Assembly (NCBI GenBank): GCA_025455125.1
Contig: JALONE010000253.1
Coordinates: 1 to 6,537, forward strand
Reading direction: 5' to 3'
DNA: 6,537 bases
Source of the DNA: Bacteroidota bacterium
Lineage (GTDB): Bacteria > Bacteroidota > Ignavibacteria > UBA10030
The stretch's first letter is position 1. Every line of letters starts with the position of its first letter. The notes beneath the pieces were generated by a model, which was not told the DNA's origin, made no database searches, and was given only the letters and a program-made list of their open reading frames with translations. This document shows positions 1 through 5,940 of the stretch, in pieces. The position numbers and the translations under genes were made by a program.

Positions 1-377
1 TTGCCGAACTGCGAAAGCAGCCGGAAGCGTTCGCGTTCGCCCGCCAGCTGATCCTCAAGGTCCTCGAAACGACCAAGGAGCTTGACGAGCTCATCCGGAA
101 ACGGGTTGAGCATTGGGAATTCAACCGCCTTGCCGTCATCGACCGCATCATTCTCCGCATGGGGATCTGTGAACTTCTGTACTTCGACGACATCCCGCCG
201 AAAGTCTCCATCAACGAGGCCATCGAGATCGCCCGTGAATACAGCACGGACAAGAGCGACAAGTTCGTGAACGGCGTTCTCGATTCCGTGCTCGACGACC
301 TGAAGAAGGCCGAACGCCTGCGGAAGACAGGCCGCGGGCTCGTCGATACGCACGTCGTGAAGCCGACGAAATCATGA
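1..377 (+). CDS. nusB: NusB transcription antitermination factor (3' part, 5' end outside window)
   Basis: The reading frame is open from position 3 and gives the last 124 residues of a protein whose family is usually about 140-160 residues, so only the N-terminus is missing. NusB is an all-helical RNA-binding protein. With NusE (S10) it binds boxA in nascent RNA and supports antitermination of rRNA operons. The recognisable signature is the run RLAVIDRIILRMGICELLYF followed by DIPPKVSINEAIEIA and KFVNGVLD, the conserved core of the C-terminal helical bundle. The TGA stop (375-377) overlaps the ATG of the downstream transporter as ATGA, which implies translational coupling. Nothing looks damaged. 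The C-terminal tail after LDDLKK is short and polar. Confidence 0.95.
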   Translation, partial: AELRKQPEAFAFARQLILKVLETTKELDELIRKRVEHWEFNRLAVIDRIILRMGICELLYFDDIPPKVSINEAIEIAREYSTDKSDKFVNGVLDSVLDDLKKAERLRKTGRGLVDTHVVKPTKS

Positions 378-1624
378 CACAACCTTCCGGTCCCGTTTCC
401 CGCGGACACGTTGTTTCCTGGGCCCTCTTCGATTTTGCCAACACCGCCTTCTACGTCCTCATTCTGACCGTCGGATACCCGCTCTACTTCAAAGAGGTGG
501 TCGCCGAAGGGAGCAAGCAGGGCGACCTATACTGGGGAGCGGCATTCAGCATTTCGATGCTCATCGTCGCTTGCTTCTCCCCCGTTCTCGGCGCAGTTGC
601 AGATCATGGCGCAGGGAAGAAACGATTCCTCGGCGTCTTCACCGGCCTTTGCGTGCTGGCGACCGCCGCGTTGTTCAGCGTCGAAGGAGGAATGCTGTTC
701 TCCGGCATCCTGCTTCTCGTGTTGGCAAACATCGGCTTCGAAGCGGGACTGGTATTCTACGATGCATTCCTCCCGGAAATCACGACGGGACGGAGTTATG
801 GACGCGTGTCCGGGTATGGCTTCGCGATGGGATATCTCGGCTCCCTCGTCACGCTTGCGGTCGCCTTCCCACTGTACGCCGACGGGTTCTCCGAAGCAAA
901 TCTCCCGAACGTCCGCATCAGCTTTCTCATCGCGGCGGGATTCTTCCTTCTCTTCTCACTCCCGCTCTTTCTCTTCCTTCCCGACCGCCAACGCGTCGCT
1001 CCCCTTCCGAAGGACTTTATCGCAGTCGGATTCCGGCGGCTCGTCTCGACCTACAACGATTTCCCGCGATATCGCAACGTCGCCCGATTCCTGCTCGCGT
1101 ATTTCCTCTACATCGACGCGGTGAACACGATCATCATCTTCTCTTCCATCTTTGCGCGTGAAACATTGAAGTTTGAGGTTGGAGATATCGTTGTCTTTTT
1201 CGCCCTGGTACAAACCGCCGCCCTCGTCGGCTCCGCAGGGTTCGGCATTCTCGCGGATCACGCGGGACACAAGAGGACGCTGAGCATCACCCTGGTCTTA
1301 TGGCTTATCCTCATCGTCCTCGCCTACCTCGTGAATGATAAGAATTCGTTTATACTGCTCGGCGTGCTCGCGGGGATCGCGCTCGGATCGTCACAGTCCA
1401 CCAGCCGGAGTCTGATGACCGAGATCACGCCCCCCGAGAAGAAGACGGAGTTCTTTGGTTTCTACTCGTTCTTCGGAAAGGCTTCGGCCATCCTCGGCCC
1501 CCTCCTCTTCGGATTCGTCTCTTCCTTGCTGGACCAGCGCACGGCGATCCTCTCTGTCGGCATCTTTCTGCTGGCAGGGCTCTTACTGCTCCAACGAGTC
1601 GAAGAACCGCGCGATTTGATGTGA
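374..1624 (+). CDS. UMF1-family (Atg22-like) MFS transporter
   Basis: This 416-residue, very hydrophobic protein should form about 12 membrane helices. Its N-terminus (around residues 14-34, WALFDFANTAFYVLI then YPLYF) is the hallmark of the UMF1 family of the major facilitator superfamily, the bacterial relatives of yeast Atg22. Two motif-A-like loops sit where expected. One is at residues 77-84 (DHGAGKKR, between helices 2 and 3). The other is at 295-301 (DHAGHKR, between helices 8 and 9). This shows two intact halves of the MFS fold. A further conserved-looking stretch is near residues 335-360 (GSSQSTSRS, then MTEITPPEKKTEFFG). Yeast Atg22 exports amino acids from the vacuole, but the substrate of bacterial members is unsettled and none is proposed here. 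The start overlaps the nusB stop by 4 bases, without a strong ribosome binding site of its own, so it is probably translated by coupling. Confidence 0.9.
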   Translation: MTQPSGPVSRGHVVSWALFDFANTAFYVLILTVGYPLYFKEVVAEGSKQGDLYWGAAFSISMLIVACFSPVLGAVADHGAGKKRFLGVFTGLCVLATAALFSVEGGMLFSGILLLVLANIGFEAGLVFYDAFLPEITTGRSYGRVSGYGFAMGYLGSLVTLAVAFPLYADGFSEANLPNVRISFLIAAGFFLLFSLPLFLFLPDRQRVAPLPKDFIAVGFRRLVSTYNDFPRYRNVARFLLAYFLYIDAVNTIIIFSSIFARETLKFEVGDIVVFFALVQTAALVGSAGFGILADHAGHKRTLSITLVLWLILIVLAYLVNDKNSFILLGVLAGIALGSSQSTSRSLMTEITPPEKKTEFFGFYSFFGKASAILGPLLFGFVSSLLDQRTAILSVGIFLLAGLLLLQRVEEPRDLM

Positions 1625-1655
1625 CATTTCGCCTTGCATCTCTGGCATTTTCGCC
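1625..1655. repeat. Imperfect direct repeat overlapping the candidate promoter
   Basis: CATTTCGCC (1625-1633) recurs as CATTTTCGCC (1646-1655), with the copies starting 21 bases apart, two turns of the helix. One copy lies just upstream of the -35 box and the other in the spacer. This is the arrangement expected of a regulator site, but the units are short and could be chance. Confidence 0.2.
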
Positions 1656-1662
1656 CTAAAAT
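1634..1662 (+). promoter_or_regulatory. Candidate sigma70-like promoter for the exbB operon
   Basis: TTGCAT (1634-1639) and TAAAAT (1657-1662) are separated by exactly 17 bases. The -10 box matches the consensus at five of six positions, the -35 box at only three. Transcription would start near 1669, leaving a leader of about 55 bases before the ATG at 1725. The placement in the only real intergenic gap favours a true promoter. Bacteroidota proper often use a different -7/-33 consensus, so the call is tentative. Confidence 0.4.
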
Positions 1663-1724
1663 TTAACCGGTACCTCTATTGAGTCACTCGCTGATACCAT
1701 CGATTTTCACCGAAGGTCTCTTCT

Positions 1725-2459
1725 ATGAAGCAGTCCGTCTTTATCACCGGTCTTATCATCGCCGCCTCTGTCGTATCCGCCCTCATCTACTTCTTCTTCC
1801 TGCCGAAATTCATTCAGGATGGTGGATACCTCGTCATTGCGCTGATTGCGCTCTCATTAATGGTAGCAACGTTCATCATTGAGCGTTCGCTCTCCATACG
1901 AAAAGCGATGGGAAAAGGGGCCCTCCCCCCCTTCCTGAAGGAAGTGGAAAAGGCGGTTGAAGCCGAGGACTTCGCCCTCGCCATCCAGATGTGCGAGAAG
2001 CAGCAAGGCGCCATTGCGAATATCCTGAAGAACGGATTCCAGCGACATCAGGAATTGAAGAAGAAGAAGAAGCCCGTTCCTCACGACAAACTCGTCACGG
2101 AGATCCAGCGTGCGATCGAGGAGGCAACTGGGCTCGAGATGCCCCTCCTGGAGAAGAATCTGATCGCGATCTCGACCATCGCCTCCATCGCAACGATGGT
2201 CGGACTGCTCGGGACGACATTAGGTATGATTCGCGCTTTCCAAGCTCTCGCGACCACCGGCGCGCCGGACGCCGTCCAGCTCTCTCTGGGTATCTCCGAA
2301 GCGCTGGTGAACACGGCCGGCGGGCTTATCGCGGCCATTGCCGGCATCGTGGGGTACAACGTCTTCATCAACAAGGTCGATAACTTCACGTACATGCTGG
2401 ATGAAGCAGTTTTCAATATCATCCAGATCATCAGCGTGCAGGAAGGCGAGGAATCGTAA
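1725..2459 (+). CDS. exbB: ExbB / TolQ / MotA-type proton channel subunit
   Basis: This 244-residue inner-membrane protein forms, with ExbD, the channel that couples proton flow to work at the outer membrane. Hydrophobic segments are at about residues 5-27, 34-56, 147-172 and 187-216, one more N-terminal segment than enteric ExbB, as I recall for longer ExbB forms in this group. The conserved channel helices are clear. MVGLLGTTLGMI (158-169) is followed by GISEALVNTAGGLIAA (189-204), which carry the small and hydroxyl residues that line the pore. The middle part (57-146) is a charged cytoplasmic domain with a lysine run at 112-116, encoded by five AAG codons in a row (2058-2072). A GAAGG ribosome binding site (1712-1716) lies 8 bases before the chosen ATG. 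Two exbD genes follow at once. TolQ is the alternative name, but no tolA, tolB or pal is seen nearby. Confidence 0.9.
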   Translation: MKQSVFITGLIIAASVVSALIYFFFLPKFIQDGGYLVIALIALSLMVATFIIERSLSIRKAMGKGALPPFLKEVEKAVEAEDFALAIQMCEKQQGAIANILKNGFQRHQELKKKKKPVPHDKLVTEIQRAIEEATGLEMPLLEKNLIAISTIASIATMVGLLGTTLGMIRAFQALATTGAPDAVQLSLGISEALVNTAGGLIAAIAGIVGYNVFINKVDNFTYMLDEAVFNIIQIISVQEGEES

Positions 2460-2468
2460 GGCTGCGCG

Positions 2469-2933
2469 ATGCCAAAGATCAAGAAAAAGCGGGTCAACGT
2501 GATGATCGACATGACCCCCCTTGTCGACGTCGCATTCCTGTTGCTGACCTTCTTCATGCTCACGACGAAGTTCCGGCCTCAAGAGGACGTGACGGTCAAC
2601 CTTCCGGCGTCGCACGCCAAGGTCAAGACCCCCGAGTCGGACGTCATGACCATTACGTTCAGTCCCGACGGAAAGATCTACTTCGGCGTCGATTCGCAGC
2701 AGCTGCGGGCGCAGTTGTTCGGCGAGTCCCGCAAGCTTCGACCGAGCATCCCCGTGACGCTCGAGGAACTCCCCGACCTCGCCCAGGCGGCGAAGAACGC
2801 GAACCCGAAGATGCGCGCGATCATCAAAGGAGACCGTGATGGCGTCTACGGGCCTGCGGAGGACGTGATGAACGCGCTCCAGAAGGCGAACATCGCTCGG
2901 TTTGAGCTTGTCACTGTGGAATCAAGGGATTAA
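2469..2933 (+). CDS. exbD: ExbD/TolR-type biopolymer transport protein, full length
   Basis: This 154-residue protein has a short basic cytoplasmic N-terminus (residues 1-13), one membrane helix beginning DMTPLVDVAF (14-23), and a periplasmic domain to the C-terminus. Asp20 in the helix sits in the TPLVD motif, corresponding to the essential proton-carrying Asp of ExbD. After the membrane come the linker strand ending NLPAS (44-48), a core with TITFSPDGKIYF (61-72), and the terminal helix-strand from GDRDG (121-125) to ARFELVT (143-149). Length and domain order are normal for the family. It starts 9 bases after exbB, with an AAGG (2458-2461) overlapping the exbB stop and spaced 7 bases from the ATG. 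It serves as the internal reference for judging the shortened second ExbD next to it. Confidence 0.92.
   Translation: MPKIKKKRVNVMIDMTPLVDVAFLLLTFFMLTTKFRPQEDVTVNLPASHAKVKTPESDVMTITFSPDGKIYFGVDSQQLRAQLFGESRKLRPSIPVTLEELPDLAQAAKNANPKMRAIIKGDRDGVYGPAEDVMNALQKANIARFELVTVESRD
2924..2929 (+). promoter_or_regulatory. Ribosome binding site for the second exbD
   Basis: AAGGGA lies inside the last codons of the preceding exbD, 7 bases before the ATG at 2937. It supports this ATG, and so the glycine/lysine-rich head, over the internal ATG at 3015. A second AAGGGG (3000-3005) lies 9 bases before that internal ATG, so a shorter product starting at residue 27 cannot be excluded. Confidence 0.55.
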
Positions 2934-2936
2934 TCC

Positions 2937-3272
2937 ATGGCGGGTGGCGGCGACATGGGCGGCGGCGGCCGCTCGCACGGAAAGAAAGGGAAGAAGCACA
3001 AGGGGAAGCGACGCATGGGAACGCACATCGACATGACTCCTCTCGTCGATGTCGCTTTTCTGCTGTTGACCTTCTTCATGCTGACCACCACGTTCAGCCT
3101 CCCGCAGGTGCTGGAGATCAATCTTCCCCCCATCGACCGAAAAGCAAAGTATTCGTATTCCGTACAGATGATCGACGAATTGAACCTCGCCAGCATCACG
3201 CGTTTCAGCCTCGCCCCGCTGTTGGACGCAGACAAGAAGATCATCGGACTGCCGCCGGAACAGGAAGGCTGA
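2937..3272 (+). CDS. exbD: Second ExbD/TolR-type protein with internally shortened periplasmic domain
   Basis: This protein has 111 residues, against roughly 140-200 for most family members. Residues 2-26 are a cytoplasmic head rich in glycine and in Lys/Arg (nine basic residues plus two His). The membrane helix begins at residue 32. Residues 32-51 are identical to 14-33 of the preceding ExbD, including the channel Asp (Asp38 here). The linker strand LEINLPP (59-65) is kept. Then, with no core domain between, comes DRKAKY (67-72) and a helix-strand ending ITRFSLAP (87-94). This aligns without gaps to residues 122-149 of the first ExbD, with 9 of 28 identical. About 73 residues of periplasmic core are thus absent, in frame, while both ends are kept. 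A polar tail of 17 residues follows. It may pair with the full-length ExbD in a mixed dimer; that is inference. An assembly deletion is the main alternative. Confidence 0.85.
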   Translation: MAGGGDMGGGGRSHGKKGKKHKGKRRMGTHIDMTPLVDVAFLLLTFFMLTTTFSLPQVLEINLPPIDRKAKYSYSVQMIDELNLASITRFSLAPLLDADKKIIGLPPEQEG

Positions 3273-3298
3273 TCCTTTCATTCACATTTCAGACGATC

Positions 3299-4984
3299 AT
3301 GAGAACCGTACCCACAACCTTTGGACGGATGTTCGTCCTCCTTGCGTTCCTCCTCCCCTCCTCCGCCTTGAGTCAACTGGCGATCCGGGATACCGTTTTC
3401 AAGAGCACGGTAGCGTCGGAAAATCCCGTGGATACCACGGATCTTGACCTGGCGACATTCCCAGGGGATTTCATCCTGGACAGCGGAAGTTCGAACAACC
3501 TGGCGCGCGGCAAGACTGCTTCCGTCCGTTTCGCACGGGAAGAGGAAGAGTTGATTCCCGTGCAAAATGGCGACCCCAACGTTTTGTTTGACAACAGCAC
3601 TTCAACGTTCTTCAGCCTCCCTGCCGGACAAGAGGGGACCCAAATCGTAATCGATCTGCAGGCGACGCGTGTGGTCAATAGGGTCAAGACCAGGACCTTC
3701 GTCCAAGCGCTGAACTTCCGCCCGCGCGGTTACTCAATCTTGGTGGGCAGGGACTCAGTTGATCTCCGGCGCGTGCTCCAAATCTCGGATAATCAGAGTG
3801 TCACCACTGACGACCTCTTCATCCCTGACACGGGTCGGTACGTCGCATTCCAGATCGACAAGATGGACCCGACTCGACCGAACGGAGCCGCCACGGTTCT
3901 TTCTGAGATCGAAGTTTTCGGCGTCGGTTTCCTCGCGGAGGGGACGTATGTCTCAGCGATCAAGCAGACCGGATCGATCGCTCGCTCGGTCAATTGGGGG
4001 AAGGTCTCATGGCAGGCGGATACACCGCCGCTCACAAGTGTCGAGGTCTCCCTGCGGACGGGCGATGACCAGACCGGTGTCAGTGCCTGGAGTCCATGGA
4101 GCACGCCGGTCAATGTGAGCGGATCATTGTTCCGCGTATTCGAACCTCGGAAGTACATTCAATACAAAGTGAAACTCGGGACACAGGCACTCGAAACTCC
4201 GCGTTTCCGCTCGATCGAAATTTCCTACGACACAACGCTTGTCGTCAGTTCTGCCACCGCTCGCCTCTCTCAGGTGACGGCGGAGATCCTGAAGGAGGCG
4301 AATATCACGCATGAAACCGCGATACAAACGAATGGCCCAAGTGGAGGGATCGATACGCTCATTATTGAGACGGATATCCCGATGGCGGTGAACGCCGTTA
4401 CCGTGAACAACGTCGAGGTGCCGCACACGCTCCAATTCGTCCCCGGTGCTCTCAGAGTGGGATTTGCTTCCCCCGTCATGGGGACATCGACGATTCGCGC
4501 GGCGTTGCGGTTCACTCCGTACCTGCTGACCCATTCATTCCCAAGTCTGATCATCTCCAATGCGACGCCGGGCAATCCGCAGATGGTCGATGCGGCGATC
4601 ATTGGCGGGAAAGAAGCAACCACGCTTGTCACCATCGGCGTCCCCGATGCGACCATCATGGATGGGCGGGTTGACCCGAATCCGTTCACACCGAATGGCG
4701 ACGGCCGGAACGATGTCACGTATTTCAATTTCTTCGTCGCAAACCTGACCGACCCGCGCCCTGTTCGGATCCACGTCTTCGACCTGACCGGACGAAAGGT
4801 CCGGACCGTGTTCGAGACCTCGACGACGGCTCAAGCCTACGTCGAACAGAACGCCATTCCGTGGGATGGACGCGACGACAACGGGAAGCTTCTGGCTCCC
4901 GGCGTCTACATATTCCAGATCTCCGTCGCCGCGGATGGAAACAATCCTTCGGCCCTCACCAAGACCGTGACCATCGCATATTGA
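3299..4984 (+). CDS. Secreted discoidin-like protein with C-terminal FlgD-like Ig domain
   Basis: A 561-residue exported protein. A signal peptide covers residues 1-25 (hydrophobic FVLLAFLLP, likely cut after SALS). Residues 66-209 resemble an F5/8 type C (discoidin) galactose-binding fold. They begin NLARGK, contain DNSTSTFFSLP and IVIDLQATRVVNRV, and end RYVAFQI and SEIEVFGVG. A second beta-sandwich (about 211-312) has WSPWS (264-268), RKYIQYKVKL (284-293) and a closing IEISY. Residues 313-457 are beta-rich but unrecognised. From 458 to the end lies a FlgD-like Ig domain: VDPNPFTPNGDGRND (458-472), VFDLTGRKVRT, then WDGRDDNGK (522-530) and APGVYIFQI. In FCB bacteria such C-terminal domains are common on surface proteins and often act as type IX sorting signals, so export to the surface is likely. 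The exact ligand is unknown. There is no clear ribosome binding site. A PorV/PorQ-like gene follows after 14 bases. Confidence 0.8.
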   Translation: MRTVPTTFGRMFVLLAFLLPSSALSQLAIRDTVFKSTVASENPVDTTDLDLATFPGDFILDSGSSNNLARGKTASVRFAREEEELIPVQNGDPNVLFDNSTSTFFSLPAGQEGTQIVIDLQATRVVNRVKTRTFVQALNFRPRGYSILVGRDSVDLRRVLQISDNQSVTTDDLFIPDTGRYVAFQIDKMDPTRPNGAATVLSEIEVFGVGFLAEGTYVSAIKQTGSIARSVNWGKVSWQADTPPLTSVEVSLRTGDDQTGVSAWSPWSTPVNVSGSLFRVFEPRKYIQYKVKLGTQALETPRFRSIEISYDTTLVVSSATARLSQVTAEILKEANITHETAIQTNGPSGGIDTLIIETDIPMAVNAVTVNNVEVPHTLQFVPGALRVGFASPVMGTSTIRAALRFTPYLLTHSFPSLIISNATPGNPQMVDAAIIGGKEATTLVTIGVPDATIMDGRVDPNPFTPNGDGRNDVTYFNFFVANLTDPRPVRIHVFDLTGRKVRTVFETSTTAQAYVEQNAIPWDGRDDNGKLLAPGVYIFQISVAADGNNPSALTKTVTIAY

Positions 4985-4998
4985 GCAACGGTTCTCCC

Positions 4999-5931
4999 AT
5001 GAAACTACTCGTCTGGTTCACCATTCTTCTCTCCGTCGTCGCGCTCCCGAGCGCATTCGCCGGGGGGTTCTCCATCCTGCCTGGAAGCGCCCGCGCGGTT
5101 TCTTTCGGCGGCTCACTCGTCAGCACCGCCGACGGGCCGAACGTGATCTTCTATAACCCCGCGGGGGTCGGCTCCCTGAGTGGATTGTCCTTCTCCACAT
5201 CCTTCGCGCAGTTGTTCACTGGAATCCAGGGGGACAATCTCCGGTACCTCACAGCCAGCGCCTCGGCCAACCTCGGACTCGTCGGTCAACTCGGGTTCGG
5301 TGCGCGCGTGTTCCGTGCGGATGCATGGAACGAGAATGAATTGATCGGTGCGTACTCGCAGAACTTGTTCGATGTCGTGATGATCGGCGGAAGCGTCCGC
5401 CTCCTGCAGTGGTCGACCCCCGCGCCGTCCGGGTTGCGCGCCGTGCCGGAGGACGGCCTCTCGAAGGCGACGTTGACATTCGATGCCGGTCTGCAGGCGC
5501 GATGGGCCGACGTGTTTCCGGACAACGACATCATCATCGGCGTTGCCGTCGCGAACATCAACGCCCCCTCCATCGCTGTCAACGGCTCGGAGGATGCGCG
5601 GCTCGATCAACGGATCTCCGCGGGGATCACGTATGCCTCCAGTGTCTATGACTATTTGCTCACCGCGCATTTCACCTCGCAGGGCCCATCGAAGCGGTTC
5701 GCCGGCGGGGCAGAATTCGTCGCCATGAAGGCGGACGTCTTCAGCGATCAACTTCAGTTCATCGTTCGCGCCGGCGGCGGCGTTGGTGTCGGCGGAACGG
5801 AACAAGGAGACATCGGCGGAGGAGTCGGTTTCGTGTGGAATGGAATCCGGATCGACTACGCGTATCAGTATCAAACGGTCCTCCAGTATCTGAGCGGCTC
5901 GCATTTCATCACGCTGCACTACGCACTGTAA
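4999..5931 (+). CDS. PorV/PorQ-family outer-membrane beta-barrel protein
   Basis: This 310-residue protein has a signal peptide (residues 1-21, cut after PSAFA). It then has the family entry motif: PGSARAVSFGG (28-38) and ADGPNVIFYNPAG (44-56), which resembles the start of PorV/PorQ and FadL-like barrels. The rest alternates polar and hydrophobic residues as in a beta-barrel, with glycine-rich turns (for example around 255-275), and ends in an amphipathic strand HFITLHYAL. PorV and PorQ work with the type IX secretion system, PorV carrying cargo at the outer membrane; which subgroup this belongs to cannot be settled by eye. The frame is open for 46 more codons upstream to an ATG at 4861, but that part lies in the previous gene. 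Only the ATG at 4999 gives a signal peptide, so it was chosen. There is no strong ribosome binding site. Confidence 0.78.
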   Translation: MKLLVWFTILLSVVALPSAFAGGFSILPGSARAVSFGGSLVSTADGPNVIFYNPAGVGSLSGLSFSTSFAQLFTGIQGDNLRYLTASASANLGLVGQLGFGARVFRADAWNENELIGAYSQNLFDVVMIGGSVRLLQWSTPAPSGLRAVPEDGLSKATLTFDAGLQARWADVFPDNDIIIGVAVANINAPSIAVNGSEDARLDQRISAGITYASSVYDYLLTAHFTSQGPSKRFAGGAEFVAMKADVFSDQLQFIVRAGGGVGVGGTEQGDIGGGVGFVWNGIRIDYAYQYQTVLQYLSGSHFITLHYAL

Positions 5932-5940
5932 TCCCTTTTG

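Larger units (their letters stand above)
1625..1724. other. Intergenic gap between the transporter and the exbB operon
   Basis: This 100-base gap is the only non-coding stretch in the window longer than about 30 bases. It is more AT-rich than its flanks. It holds a sigma70-like promoter candidate, an imperfect direct repeat and a short leader. There is no GC-rich hairpin followed by a T run, so no intrinsic terminator for the nusB-transporter unit can be seen. Read-through into exbB is therefore possible. Confidence 0.6.

Noticed and set aside
571..1161. Overlapping + frame of 196 codons inside the transporter gene
   Set aside because: It is Arg/Pro-rich with no domain, and the transporter frame has strong family motifs across the same DNA.
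2058..2072. Five AAG triplets in a row, a possible slippage tract
   Set aside because: A triplet repeat would not shift the frame and simply encodes a lysine run in the cytoplasmic domain of ExbB. There is no sign of phase variation.
2257..2268. 12-base palindrome CCGGCGCGCCGG within exbB
   Set aside because: It encodes ordinary residues (TGAP region) of ExbB. No second copy or regulatory context is seen, so chance in GC-rich sequence is enough.
3426..3440. Perfect 6-base inverted repeat CCGTGG-ATA-CCACGG early in the discoidin-like gene
   Set aside because: It is inside coding sequence, with no T run and a 3-base loop. One such hairpin is expected by chance in GC-rich DNA of this length.
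4861..4998. 46-codon N-terminal extension of the PorV/PorQ-like protein
   Set aside because: It overlaps the end of the preceding gene, has low-quality Arg-rich sequence, and would bury the signal peptide that begins at the ATG at 4999.
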